Shown here one piece after another: positions 36,252-47,141 of a stretch of DNA of 64,000 nucleotides. The stretch is from Hymenobacter nivis (GTDB taxonomy: Bacteria; Bacteroidota; Bacteroidia; Cytophagales; Hymenobacteraceae). The position numbers and the translations under genes were made by a program. The stretch lies in the NCBI RefSeq assembly GCF_003149515.1, contig NZ_CP029145.1:1674001-1738000 (forward strand). Direction: 5' to 3'. Position 1 is the first letter of the stretch. Each line of letters starts with the position of its first letter. The notes beneath the pieces were generated by a model that saw nothing but the letters and a program-made list of their open reading frames with translations, was not told the DNA's origin and ran no database searches.

Positions 36252-36974
36252 CTAGTAATTGGCCTCGCTGGCGGGCAGGTCAATCAGGATAAATTGGGCA
36301 TCTTTTTCGGCTATCATGCGCACCGTGTTTTCATCGCCGATGCGGGCTTGGTCGTTGGGGCCCAGGGCTACGCCGTTCACCACCACGCTGCCTTCTTTCA
36401 CGTAAATGAAAACCAGGCGGATGGGGAAGGTTCTGAACTCAATTTCCTTGCCCGCGCCCAGGTTGGCCCAGTACACGGTGCTGTTGGAGTTCATGTACAC
36501 CACGTCTTCGAGCACTTTTTGGCCGGTCACGAGCGGCACCAATTCGTTGTTATGGCGGCTGAGAAAGTCCAATTCTTTTTGCTCATAGCTGGGGGCCAGG
36601 CCGCGCTGCGTCGGCAAAAACCACAGCTGGTACAAGTGCAGGGGCTTTTCCTGGCGGTTCATTTCGGAGTGGGCCACGCCGGTGCCGGCGGTCATGCGCT
36701 GCACCTCGCCGGCTGTGATGGTGGTGCGGTTGCCCAGCGTGTCTTCGTGCGTCACCTCGCCATCGAGCACCAGCGTCACGATTTCCATTTCCGCGTGCGG
36801 GTGCTGCGGGAAGCCGTTTTGCGGGGCCAGGTAGTCGTCGTTGAACACCCGCAGGGGCCCAAAGTGCACGTTGTGGCGGTCGTGGTAGTCGGCAAACGAA
36901 AACAGAAAGTAGCTGCTCAGCCACGGGGCCGGGGCGGCGTGGTGGCGGTCGGCGGCGGGCAGGTGTTGGAGCAT
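36252..36974 (-). CDS. pirin family protein
   Basis: A 240-residue bicupin read from the ATG at 36974 (an in-frame TTG lies 9 bases out). The N-terminal cupin holds FPQHPHAEMEIVTLVLDGEV near 56-75 and GTGVAHSEMN near 100, giving the three His and one Glu iron ligands. The C-terminal cupin (GKEIEFRTFPIRLVFIYVKE, NGVALGPNDQARIGDENTV) has lost them, as is normal. Bacterial pirins are redox-sensitive iron proteins; some have quercetin dioxygenase activity. It is divergent from the porin gene and pairs with the GAF gene downstream. Confidence 0.92.
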   Translation of the reverse strand: MLQHLPAADRHHAAPAPWLSSYFLFSFADYHDRHNVHFGPLRVFNDDYLAPQNGFPQHPHAEMEIVTLVLDGEVTHEDTLGNRTTITAGEVQRMTAGTGVAHSEMNRQEKPLHLYQLWFLPTQRGLAPSYEQKELDFLSRHNNELVPLVTGQKVLEDVVYMNSNSTVYWANLGAGKEIEFRTFPIRLVFIYVKEGSVVVNGVALGPNDQARIGDENTVRMIAEKDAQFILIDLPASEANY

Positions 36975-37173
36975 GGCGGGCAAAGTAGAATGAGCGGGTG
37001 AGCCACATACGCGGCGGCTGGGCGCGAAGTTAGTAAGCCCGCCGTTCGGCTCAGAATAAGCCTACTGCGCGTTAAAACAACAAAACACATTGACCGCCGC
37101 GCCGTCACTTCCGTATAGGTGGCCCGGGCGCTATTCCCGGTCTATTCCCTTATTTCCTTCCCAACCCTCTTTT

Positions 37174-37842
37174 ATGAAAAAGTTAGCATTCGCGCTGGCA
37201 GCAGTCGCTGGCCTCGGCCTTGCTTCGTCGGCCCAAGCCCAAGGCATTCGTTTCGGTGTGAAAGCCGGCGCCAACCTGTCTAACCTAACGGGCAACCTGA
37301 ACAACCAGGACATCTACAAAAATAAGTTCGGCTTCGTGGGCGGCGTAATGCTGAACGTGGGCCTGATTGACAAGGTGCTATCGTTGCAGCCCGAAGTATT
37401 GTTCTCGCAGAAAGGGTTTAAGTACGCCGATAATACGTTTACCGTGCTGGGCAATACCAACCGGTTCAGCGGCAACAGCACTTATAATTACATCGACGTG
37501 CCGGTGCTGCTGAAAGTCCGCGCCGCGGGCCTGTTTTTCGAGGCCGGCCCGCAGTACAGCTACTTGCTGAACGTGCGCGACAACGCCAGCTACACCGTCA
37601 ACGGCAGCAACGTGTCTAGTTCGGCCGCCAACCAAAACCTCGACAATGTGCGCCGCAACGAAATCGGCTACGCGGCGGGCTTGGGCTACGAGGCGTCCAA
37701 CGGCTTCCTGATCGACGTGCGCTACAACGGCTCGTTCACTGATTTCGCCAAGGATGGCTACAACGGCTCGAACCAGGACCTGCGCAACGCCCGCAACTCG
37801 GTGTTCCAGGCCTCGATTGGTTACCTGCTGAGCAGCAAATAA
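37174..37842 (+). CDS. porin family outer-membrane beta-barrel protein
   Basis: A 222-residue protein; the ATG at 37174 gives a signal peptide MKKLAFALAAVAGLGLASSA with Gln-Ala-Gln cleavage. The mature protein follows the Bacteroidota OMP_b-brl_2 pattern: RFGVKAGANLSNLTG, GFVGGVMLNVGL, LSLQPEVLFSQKGFK, YNYIDVPVLLKVRAAGLFFE, then AAGLGYEASNGFLIDVRYNG and a terminal FQASIGYLLSS. This is likely an eight- to ten-strand barrel. A terminator follows at 37861. Role: structural or small-solute barrel; the specific function is not known. Confidence 0.9.
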   Translation: MKKLAFALAAVAGLGLASSAQAQGIRFGVKAGANLSNLTGNLNNQDIYKNKFGFVGGVMLNVGLIDKVLSLQPEVLFSQKGFKYADNTFTVLGNTNRFSGNSTYNYIDVPVLLKVRAAGLFFEAGPQYSYLLNVRDNASYTVNGSNVSSSAANQNLDNVRRNEIGYAAGLGYEASNGFLIDVRYNGSFTDFAKDGYNGSNQDLRNARNSVFQASIGYLLSSK

Positions 37843-37860
37843 TTCCGCCAGCCCACCGCC

Positions 37861-37901
37861 GCAACGCCCCGGGGCCCTCGTGCAGGGGCCCGGGGCGTTG
37901 C
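37861..37901 (+). terminator. rho-independent terminator of the porin gene
   Basis: GCAACGCCCCGGG pairs with CCCGGGGCGTTGC around a short GC-rich centre, followed by T7 (37902-37908). It starts 19 bases after the porin stop codon. Confidence 0.88.
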
Positions 37902-37933
37902 TTTTTTTATCTCCTTTTCCCCTCCCCCACGCC

Positions 37934-38533
37934 ATGCACCACCGTTTGCAGCTACTCGCCTTGGCGGCCCTGCTCAGCACCGCCGCCGGGGCCCCCGCCC
38001 TAGCCCAAGACAAGCCGGTTAAGGAAGCCAACAAGCTCAACAAAAAGCGCATTAAGGCGGGCGCCGTCAACCCGTCCCTCACCAAAGCGCAGCTCAAGTA
38101 CGACGCAGAATTTGCCACGGCCGCCACCAGCGACAACCTGCTGGCTTCGGCCCTGAGCGCCCTAGCCGCGCAAAAGGCCACCGCCCTGGAAATAAAAGAT
38201 TTTGGCAAGAAAACTGACGCCGACTACACCGAGCTGCAGAGCCAGCTGCAAGCCGTGGCCGACCGCACGGGCCTGATGCTGCCCAGGATGATGAGCCACG
38301 ACAACCGAAAAACCTACGATGACGTGGACGACCGCAAGTACCTGGGGTTCGATAAAAAATACCTCCGCGACCTGGGCGAGCTGCACGAGCGCGCCATCAA
38401 GCGATGCGTGGAGGCAGCCGAGAAGGTAGCTACGCCGGAGCTGCGCACCTACGCCGCCGAAACTTTGCCCAAGCTGCGCGAGCACGCCGCCCACATTGCC
38501 GAACTGTTCAAGCGCGCCAACGACCGGAAGTAG
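37934..38533 (+). CDS. DUF4142 ferritin-like exported protein
   Basis: A 199-residue protein read from the ATG at 37934 (the frame open to 37880 runs through the terminator). A signal peptide (RLQLLALAALLSTAAGAPALA) is followed by a Lys-rich stretch and four helices of the DUF4142 type: KAQLKYDAEFATAATSDNLL, ALAAQKATALEIKDFGKKT, RDLGELHERAIKRCVEAAEK and LPKLREHAAHIAELFKRA. Conserved positions in FGKKTDADYTELQSQL fit the family. Proteins of this family are periplasmic with no defined activity. A terminator follows at 38569. Confidence 0.82.
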   Translation: MHHRLQLLALAALLSTAAGAPALAQDKPVKEANKLNKKRIKAGAVNPSLTKAQLKYDAEFATAATSDNLLASALSALAAQKATALEIKDFGKKTDADYTELQSQLQAVADRTGLMLPRMMSHDNRKTYDDVDDRKYLGFDKKYLRDLGELHERAIKRCVEAAEKVATPELRTYAAETLPKLREHAAHIAELFKRANDRK

Positions 38534-38568
38534 GCAAAGTTGCTTCCCTCAAAACCGCACAGAAACCT

Positions 38569-38597
38569 AAAAAGCCCCGGCAGTATCGGGGCTTTTT
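38569..38597 (+). terminator. rho-independent terminator of the DUF4142 gene
   Basis: AAAAAGCCCCG and CGGGGCTTTTT form an 11-bp perfect stem around a 7-base loop; more T residues follow. It also reads, less strongly, for the convergent repressor gene. Confidence 0.88.
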
Positions 38598-38628
38598 TTG
38601 GTAGCGGGCCAGCGGCCGGGGCGGGACC

Positions 38629-39450
38629 CTACGCGTTGCGCAGCTCGGTTACTTGCTGTTGTAGGTCGGCTACCACGCTGGCCAGGCGTTCGAGCGAGAG
38701 TTCGGCGGCCGGGAAGTGGCTGCTGATGTAGCACTTGGCTTCCCAGATTTCGAGGGCTTCGGCCCCGGGCAGGTCGTAGGGTTGGTAGCGGGGGTTGTCG
38801 GAGTGCAGGGCCAGGGCCCCGGCGGGCCGCGCCTTGCGGAACACGCGCTTAAACACGATGCCGTCGCGCGGGCTCACTATCACGCAAGGCGTGCCGTCCT
38901 TCAGGTTGGCCATTTCCTCCACGTAGCGGCCCACCACTACGGTACCGCTCACCAGAGGCAGCATCGAATCGCCCGAAATCTCGAAGGCGCGGTAGCTGCC
39001 CGTGGCCGGCAGCATAGGCAACCGAAACCGCGGCAGCTCGCCCAAGTACTCGGGGTCGGCGTAGCCGTTGAGGTAGCCGGCGGCGGCTTTGTGGGGCACC
39101 AGCTCGATGTTTTCGTTCTGGTCCTTGTCCACGGTCAGGGCCAGGATGCGGAGCTGGCCGCCGGCCGGCGGCTCGGGGTCGTCGTCGTCGCTGCCGGCCG
39201 GGGTGGGCTCCAGCTGGCGCATGGTGGCGGCGGCTTTGGCATTTTTGCGCTTGCTAAAGTCGGTGGTTACCAACTGGTCAAGCGAAATACCGAACAGGCG
39301 GGCCATGTTCACGAGCGTGGCCATGCGCGGCTCAGCGCGGCCTTCCTCGTAGGCACCCACCAAGGAGCGTTTGATGCCCAGCTTCTCCGCAATTTGGGCC
39401 TGGGTGAGGGCCAGCTCGCGCCGCCAGAATTTTAAGTTCGTGTTTATCAT
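38629..39450 (-). CDS. XRE-family repressor with S24 (LexA/CI-like) domain
   Basis: A 273-residue regulator. The N-terminal helix-turn-helix covers about residues 5-60 (LALTQAQIAEKLGIKRSLVG, YEEGRAEPRMATLVNMARLF). A long linker with an acidic GSDDDDPEPP follows. The C-terminal half is an S24 domain with the nucleophile in FEISGDSMLPLVSG near 162 and the general-base Lys in GIVFKRVFR near 207. Such proteins repress until self-cleavage or ligand binding; many Bacteroidota genomes carry them outside prophages. No phage genes are nearby. About 290 bases upstream (39451-39744) hold no recognisable gene or clear operator. Confidence 0.88.
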   Translation of the reverse strand: MINTNLKFWRRELALTQAQIAEKLGIKRSLVGAYEEGRAEPRMATLVNMARLFGISLDQLVTTDFSKRKNAKAAATMRQLEPTPAGSDDDDPEPPAGGQLRILALTVDKDQNENIELVPHKAAAGYLNGYADPEYLGELPRFRLPMLPATGSYRAFEISGDSMLPLVSGTVVVGRYVEEMANLKDGTPCVIVSPRDGIVFKRVFRKARPAGALALHSDNPRYQPYDLPGAEALEIWEAKCYISSHFPAAELSLERLASVVADLQQQVTELRNA

Positions 39451-39744
39451 CGGGAAAGGGTGCAGCCGGGAGGAGACGCGGAACGGGGCGTTCGGGCTGG
39501 TGAAGTTAGCAACGCGCCCGCAAAGTTACTAATTCCGTTAGCGAACATTTTTATAGGGGGCCAAGTATTTTTTTGCCCGGCTACTCCACCACCAAGCTGG
39601 GCCGCAGTAAATCAGCCTGGTTCGGGCTTTCAGTTACTTGCGCTCCGGGGCCCTGACAGTAGAATGGCATCCAAATCAATTGGTTTTAGCTAGTGAGGGC
39701 GAACCTCTGCGCAGCGCGAAAATCGCACCGACTCCGCCGAAACT

Positions 39745-40075
39745 TCAGAGCCGACGGATACGGGCCTTCCGTACTCCAACCGTGGTAAATGCTCCAGACA
39801 AGTCCGGCAGCCGGGTGCGTAGCAGTTCAAGCAGCTCGGCAGTTTCCTTAAAATGATACCACAGAGAGATTACGCTGGTATCGCGGACGCCGTGGGCAAA
39901 CACCCATTCGCCAAAATCCTTGTCTTCCGTCAGAATGAGGCGCGGCGGATTACGAGAAAGCGCAATGATTGCTTCGTCGCTGAGACTGCAGTGTGATTCA
40001 TAGACGGAATTACACCGCGTAACCAGCCGTACACAACGCAGCAATCGAGCTATGATTAACGTTCTCATTGGCCAT
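39745..40075 (-). pseudogene. DUF5615 PIN-like toxin gene with a frameshift
   Basis: From the ATG at 40075 the first frame gives MANENVNHSSIAALCTAGYA, the DUF5615 N-terminus with its conserved Asn/Glu position, then a stop. A second frame, starting near 40012, continues with NSVYESHCSLSDEAIIALSR, LTEDKDFGEWVF near the acidic PIN residues, and the family C-terminus. A single one-base shift therefore separates the two parts. The start lies 2 bases after the stop of the DUF433 gene, the normal antitoxin-toxin spacing. The intact toxin would be a PIN-fold RNase-like protein; here it is probably inactive unless frameshifting occurs. Confidence 0.78.
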
Positions 40076-40077
40076 AA

Positions 40078-40305
40078 TCATGCGGCCAGCCCGATAATCT
40101 CTTCTTGCGAAAGCAAGGCCGCCGCATACGCCAGCGCCGCGTGAACATCAGCTTCTTCCAGCTGCGGATACATCTGAAGCAAATCGGCGACGGTGGCCCC
40201 TTCCGACATTTTACGCAGCAGCAATTCCACCATTAGCCGTGTACTGCGCACGACGGGTTTGCCCAGCATGACTTCATGGCTGGCAGTAATGCGGGTGGAG
40301 AGCAC
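40078..40305 (-). CDS. DUF433 antitoxin-like protein
   Basis: The core VMLGKPVVRSTRLMVELLLR, KMSEGATVADLLQMYPQL and EEADVHAALAYAAALL is the DUF433 helical DNA-binding-like domain. The frame is open to an ATG at 40359, but the family sequence begins at about TRITASHEV, so I use the GTG at 40305, giving about 75 residues. DUF433 genes pair with DUF5615 (PIN-like) genes as toxin-antitoxin candidates. Here the partner follows by 2 bases and is frameshifted. This gene itself is intact. Confidence 0.82.
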   Translation of the reverse strand: MLSTRITASHEVMLGKPVVRSTRLMVELLLRKMSEGATVADLLQMYPQLEEADVHAALAYAAALLSQEEIIGLAA

Positions 40306-40443
40306 AGGTTGCGTATTATAAATGAGCAGAAAATTCCTGGTGTATCCCTCGAAGCCCATGCATTTGGGCGTTGCGCCTATCCTCGTAATATATGATATGC
40401 AACATTAATGCAACCAACGCTTTAGCAAGCCCAATTACCCCCC

Positions 40444-42684
<2,241 letters not shown>

Positions 42685-42795
42685 AACGTTTGGGGGAACC
42701 TCACGAGCCCCCCAGGGAGCCGGCCCCCGGTTCGCTTCCAGCCGCGAAGCCAAAAAAGAGGGGGGGAGCCTAACGACTCGTTGGCGGGTGGTTGG

Positions 42796-42957
42796 GAGCA
42801 GGTATTTTTGAATGGTAGCCAGCACCTGGGGAGGCTGGTGTAGGACTTGTTGGTTGGTAAAACGCAGTTCGCAGTATCCTAATTCCGTTAGCGTGAAGAT
42901 ACGGTCCGCGTCGTATTCAGCTTGCTCAGCGATGTGGTGCATTTCCCCATCAACTTC
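42796..42957 (-). pseudogene. C-terminal fragment of a DUF559 endonuclease-domain protein
   Basis: The frame reads LAEVDGEMHHIAEQAEYDAD, then RIFTLTELGYCELRFTNQQV and LATIQKYLL, the second half of the DUF559 (very-short-patch-repair-like) nuclease domain, where VDGE and the strand after it carry active-site residues. Its first half is missing: the reading frame breaks exactly where the IS701-like end begins (42958). Downstream it runs without a stop into recQ. It is a relic, not a fusion partner of RecQ. Confidence 0.72.
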
Positions 42958-44208
42958 GGCAAGTTAGGCAAGTGGCAGCGCAGGCGTAATTTTGGGGGAT
43001 GGATTTACCAGTAACTGAAAAAAAGCGGCGGCGTACGTAGCGAGCTACAGCCCGTTTTTCCAGCCACGTCTGCATGGCCAACTCACTCATTGTCAGCAAT
43101 ATTTTAAGAGTTTATTTCACGCTTGCCGAAGCAATGTGGAGCGCATGGACGAACGCCTGCCCGATTCGAACTATAATGCCCTGCACCACTTTATCAGCGT
43201 CTCTAGCTGGAATGGAGCGGCCGTAATGGACGAAGTAGCCCGGCGGGTGCAAGCCAGTCTGGCCCTGCTCGGCGGCGAACAGGGCTTGCTGCTCGATGAG
43301 TGCAGCTGGGAGAAGGTGGGGCATAAGAGTGTGGGCGTCGCCCGTCAGTATATCGGGCAGGTGGGCGTGTTCGCCGTGCTCTGCCGGGGTATCCACGCGG
43401 GGCTGGTGGGCGGGTACCTGTACCCGCCCACGGCCTGGAGTACGGATGCGGCCCGTTGTGCACAGGCCCGCATTCCGGCCGCTGTCCAGAGCTACCGCAG
43501 CAAGCCCGCGTTAGCGGCGGAACTGGTCAAGCACTTGTTTGGCAGCGGGTTAGCAGGGACCGACTGGGTGGGAGGCGACGCGGCCTGCGGCAACTCGCCC
43601 GCCCTGCGTCAGACGCTGGAAGACCGCCAGCAGGCGTGTGTGCTCGACGTTGGGCCGGGCCTGGGCCGGCCAGTGCCTGGCGGTGCTGCACGTATCGGAC
43701 GGGACGCAAAGGCCCCTTGCAACGCGAAGCGGTGCGCTTACCGGTCTGGCGCTGGGAGCCGGAGCGGCAACAGGCCCAGGCCCTGCAGCTGCTGATTTCC
43801 CGCGAGTTAGATGGGTCGCAGGTCAAATATAGCTTATGCTATACCCCGCCTGGCAGACCAGCGTCGGCCGGGGCTCAGGCCCTGTACCAGCAGATGCAGC
43901 GCTACTGGATTGAGCGCGTGTTTCAGGAAGCTAAGCAGCAACTCGGCCTGCACCAGAACCAGACCCGCCACTGGCCTGCCTGGCAGCACCACGTGGCCCT
44001 AACGATGCTGGCGCTGCATTTTATGCTGGCGGCCCAACTCGAAGGCCATGAAACGATTCCCTATTTATCCTTTACCAGCCTCAAACTGATGCTGGCCCAA
44101 AAGCTGCAAAATTTGCTGCACGAGGATGAGGCGCTGTTAGCTGCTGTGCGCAAACGCGCGGCTTACGCCGCCCCTAAACCCACCGTAAAACCGCCTACCT
44201 AACTTGCC
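42958..44208. mobile_element. IS701-like insertion sequence, inactive
   Basis: An element of about 1.25 kb with 11-bp terminal inverted repeats GGCAAGTTAGG (42958-42968) and its complement (44198-44208). It holds one broken transposase. The left end abuts a truncated DUF559 gene and the right end a truncated DoxX gene. The 4-bp flanks CTTC and AAAG do not match, so this is not a simple insertion; flanking DNA was lost or rearranged. Confidence 0.72.
42999..44202 (+). pseudogene. IS701-family transposase, frameshifted
   Basis: The first ATG (42999) gives MDLPVTEKKRRRT and a stop at 43041. A second frame continues with YVASYSPFFQPRLHGQ, then FHACRSNVERMDERLPDSNY and the catalytic region LLLDECSWEKVGHKSVGVAR, RQYIGQVGVFAVLCRG, TDWVGGDAACGNSPALRQTL. 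Near 43660-43720 the frame changes again and the C-terminal part runs WIERVFQEAKQQLGL and HVALTMLALHFMLAAQ. At least two frameshifts separate three segments. The expected DDE residues lie in DECSWE, GGDAACG and ERVFQEAK. Confidence 0.75.
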
Positions 44209-44424
44209 AAAGTAGAGTTAGGTAACCTGGGCCAACCCGGGGCCCTGGTCTACACGGTGGCCGGCGCTGAAGTACTGAGTAGCGTGACCCTGCTGGTACC
44301 GCGCTTCACGTGGCTGGCGGCGGCCGGGCTGGTCATCGCCGTAGCGGGCGCAGCGGAGATGCACGCCACCAAAATCCCCGGCGGGCGGGCAACCATAGTG
44401 CTGTTAGTACTTATTGTTCTACGC
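44209..44424 (+). pseudogene. C-terminal fragment of a DoxX family membrane protein
   Basis: Reading starts directly at the IS701-like right end: KVELGNLGQPGALVYTVAG, AEVLSSVTLLVPRFTWLAAA, GLVIAVAGAAEMHATKIPGG, ATIVLLVLIVL. This is the second half of a small four-helix DoxX protein (family pattern Leu-x-x-Ala-Glu-Val-Leu, LLP/VPR, GLV, His). No start and no natural stop remain; the open frame runs on into the terminator of the next gene. Confidence 0.65.
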
Positions 44425-44466
44425 CGGCCTGCCCTGGCCCAGCCGGCAAGCAGCCGGCAAAAAACG

Positions 44467-44508
44467 TTGGGGCGGCGGGGGCCCCACGCGGAGCCCCCGC
44501 CGCCCCAA
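44467..44508 (-). terminator. rho-independent terminator of the T9SS protein gene
   Basis: TTGGGGCGGCGGGGGC (44467-44482) and its exact complement at 44493-44508 form a 16-bp stem. On the minus strand a T6 run follows. It lies 23 bases past the stop codon of the T9SS cargo gene. Confidence 0.85.
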
Positions 44509-44531
44509 AGGGCTACGCTTCCTAAAACCAG

Positions 44532-46682
44532 TTACTTGCTGAACCGGTAAGCGCTGGTGGTGCCGCCGCCACTCACCGTGAGGAGGTAGAGGCCGGCGGC
44601 GGGCAGCTGGGCCGTGGGCACCCGCAGCTCCTGCGCCGGCTCGGCCAGCGTGCGGCGCTCCTGCCACACCACGCGGCCGGTACCGTCGAGCACCCGCAAC
44701 TCGACGGGCCCCGCCAGGGGCTGGGCAAAGCGCAGGGTTACTTCGGTGGTGGCGGGGTTGGGGTAGAGGGTGGCCGCGCCGGGGGCCGTGTTCAGCACGG
44801 CTTCGACGGGGCTCAGGTGCGCGCTACCATTGTAATCCACCTGCCGCAGGCGGTAGTACGACTGGCCGGCCAGCGGCATCGGGTCGAGGTAGGCGTAGGC
44901 GCGCCGCTGGGTGCTGGTGCCGCTGCCGGGCAACTGGCCCACAGCGGCAAAATCGCGCCCGTCGGCGCTGCGCTCCACAGCAAAGTGCGCGCAGTCGCGC
45001 TCCGAAGCGGTTTCCCAGCTCACGCGCACCCCGCTCTTTTGCAGGGCCGCCCCGAAGCGGGCCAGCTCCACGGGTAGGGGCTGCACCAGCACGATGGCAG
45101 CAACAGCTACGCAGCCGCTGCCGTCGTAGGCCACGTTGTAGGCGTGGCCCTGGGCCAACAGGCCCACGGCGTAGGAGTTCACCGTTTTGGTATCACCCGA
45201 CAGGACCCCCGTCGGTACGCCCGCGGTGCCCCACTTGTGGGCCCCCGAGGCGCTGTTGTTGCCGATGGGGTTGCGGATGGGCTTGGAGAAGTTAGGGTCC
45301 AGGTTGGTGTCGTCGTAGAACAAGAAATCGATGAAGCCGTTGTTGTTGCCGGGCCGCACCGCGCGCACCGTGATGCCCGCAGCGTCAGCCGCTTCGCAAT
45401 CGTACATCGGGAAGTTGACGGGCCCTACCCCGCTGGAAAACACCAGGTTGATGGTACCCGCTGGCATGCGCGCGCCAGTATCGGTAGTGCCGTCCCACAC
45501 GAAGGTGTTGGCCGTGGGCGAGGCCGTGGTTTGCCGCTCCAGCACGCGGTCGGCGGCTGCCTCGTAGGTCTGGTTGTTGTTGCCGTCGATGAACACGATA
45601 CCAAACCCAGCCTGGTCCATGGCCAGCGTGAAAGTGGTGGTTTGGTTCGGGGCCGTGCCCGAGCAGGCGGTGGTCACCGTGGGCGAGTTGGGCGCCGTCG
45701 TCGATGGGTACACGGCATTGTCCGGGTCGTTCACGAACATCTTGTACTGCGCATAGCCCAAGCTAGCCCCGCTGGTGGGCTGGCTCTTGCGCCTGGCCTT
45801 GTAGTCGCCGGTTACGCTGGTACCAAACTCGTTGGCCGTTACTAACATGCCGTACGGACTGATACGCGAGTAGCTCACCTGCTTCACGAAGAAGTCGGCA
45901 CCGCCGAAGTTCGGGTTGGGGATGAGCGGGTATAGGACGAAGGTGGTGGCGAACTGGTTGTTGAAGGTGGCCCCTGTGAACGACCACGCCGAGGAATACA
46001 GCCGCCCTTTCTTCTCGCCGCGCCGGGCCACGGTGGCATTCGCGTCGTCGCGCACCGTAAAGTCCCAGCAGTCGTACCACGCCTTGCTTGTGGCCACTTT
46101 GCCGGCGCTATCCACTTGCTCAAACTCGACCCATACTTCCTGGGCCGCGCCGGTGGTATTTTCAAATACCAATGGGTTGTAGCCACCGGCGGGGGCGGAG
46201 GCCGTGCCGGCCACGTCCGTGTACATGGGCCCCACGGCGGCCTGCTCGGGCGTGGCAATTACGCCCCGGGCCGCCGCCAGGGTAGCGCTGTTGGTATTAA
46301 CGCCAGTGGCCGGCTCCAGAATGGTTGAGGCCCCCAAAGTGCCGGTGCCGTACTTCACCTCTAGCTGCAGGCGGCTGTTGGCGTTGCCGGCGTTGGTGCG
46401 GCGCAAGCCATAGTACAGCTTTTCCCCGGGCTCCAAGTGTACGTAGAGGCGTTCGAGGCTAGCGACTGTGGCGTTAGGCTTGAGGAAGTTACCGGAGTTA
46501 GCCCCGTCATCGTGCTGCAAATAGCCGATGTAATTATTGACGCCCGTGGCCGTGCCCCGGTTGCCGGTGCCCGGTGTAATGTCCTTCGAACCCTCCGCGT
46601 AGGCCAGCGCCGGCAGTAAGCCCGCAAGCAGCAGCGCCGTTTTCAGCGACCGCACAGTTATTCTATAAGTACAATTTTGCAT
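44532..46682 (-). CDS. secreted protein with T9SS type A sorting domain
   Basis: A 716-residue exported protein. I use the ATG at 46682, which begins MQNCTYRITVRSLKTALLL and leads into the signal core and Ala-Tyr-Ala site; an ATG at 46700 adds six residues. The body contains repeated beta-sandwich-like segments, with a DGTTDTGARMPAG motif near 405 of the kind seen in gliding or adhesion proteins. The C-terminal 80 residues are a type A sorting domain: LYPNPATTEVTLRF, ELRVLDGTGRVVWQ, LPAAGLYLLTVSGGG and the terminal YRFSK. It should be secreted by the type IX system and attached to the surface. The role is likely adhesive or structural. Confidence 0.85.
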   Translation of the reverse strand: MQNCTYRITVRSLKTALLLAGLLPALAYAEGSKDITPGTGNRGTATGVNNYIGYLQHDDGANSGNFLKPNATVASLERLYVHLEPGEKLYYGLRRTNAGNANSRLQLEVKYGTGTLGASTILEPATGVNTNSATLAAARGVIATPEQAAVGPMYTDVAGTASAPAGGYNPLVFENTTGAAQEVWVEFEQVDSAGKVATSKAWYDCWDFTVRDDANATVARRGEKKGRLYSSAWSFTGATFNNQFATTFVLYPLIPNPNFGGADFFVKQVSYSRISPYGMLVTANEFGTSVTGDYKARRKSQPTSGASLGYAQYKMFVNDPDNAVYPSTTAPNSPTVTTACSGTAPNQTTTFTLAMDQAGFGIVFIDGNNNQTYEAAADRVLERQTTASPTANTFVWDGTTDTGARMPAGTINLVFSSGVGPVNFPMYDCEAADAAGITVRAVRPGNNNGFIDFLFYDDTNLDPNFSKPIRNPIGNNSASGAHKWGTAGVPTGVLSGDTKTVNSYAVGLLAQGHAYNVAYDGSGCVAVAAIVLVQPLPVELARFGAALQKSGVRVSWETASERDCAHFAVERSADGRDFAAVGQLPGSGTSTQRRAYAYLDPMPLAGQSYYRLRQVDYNGSAHLSPVEAVLNTAPGAATLYPNPATTEVTLRFAQPLAGPVELRVLDGTGRVVWQERRTLAEPAQELRVPTAQLPAAGLYLLTVSGGGTTSAYRFSK

Positions 46683-47141
46683 AAAAATGACAAGTAGCAT
46701 TTAAAGATATTTACTGAACCAAAAAGTAGATAAAGCGCAAAAAAAGTAGACCCACTAGGCACAAAGCTACCGTCAGCAATGATAAGCTAAAATTAATAAA
46801 GTTATAAAAAGGTACCATATGAAATTAATTTGAGATTTTATTTCATAATAAAATGATATTTACGAATTAACTAGGCTTTGATGGGTACAATAATATATCC
46901 TAATCTAAAGATAGATACTGTCCCCTACCTAATTAATAGCATTAGTCGAAATATTTATTTGATAAATCCTACTTAAACTTGCCCGCCGACCATCCTGTTA
47001 CTTGAAGCTTACCCAATGGGAGCCGCGCGGCTGGCTGCTTACAGCCCCGTAGCCCTTGCCTGCCTTGTACCTTGCGCGGGCTTCCCAACCGGCCCCCGGG
47101 CCCTCACTCTTCACCGTCCGCAGGCCGCTGGGCCTTACCGA
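46683..47141. other. AT-rich gene-free stretch
   Basis: This interval of about 460 bases is strongly AT-rich from 46700 to 46980, unlike the GC-rich neighbours. It must hold the divergent promoters of the T9SS gene and the ABC transporter. I saw no reading frame, no strong hairpin and no clear operator. A frame open from 47016 into the transporter gene looks like leader sequence only. Confidence 0.5.

Noticed and set aside
38629..39450. XRE-S24 repressor considered as the mark of a prophage.
   Set aside because: No integrase, structural or lysis genes and no att-like repeats are nearby.
47016..47141. Longer N-terminus for the ABC transporter.
   Set aside because: The extra 42 residues are Pro/Ala/Arg-rich and do not match the exporter N-terminus; the ATG at 47142 opens directly into the first membrane region.
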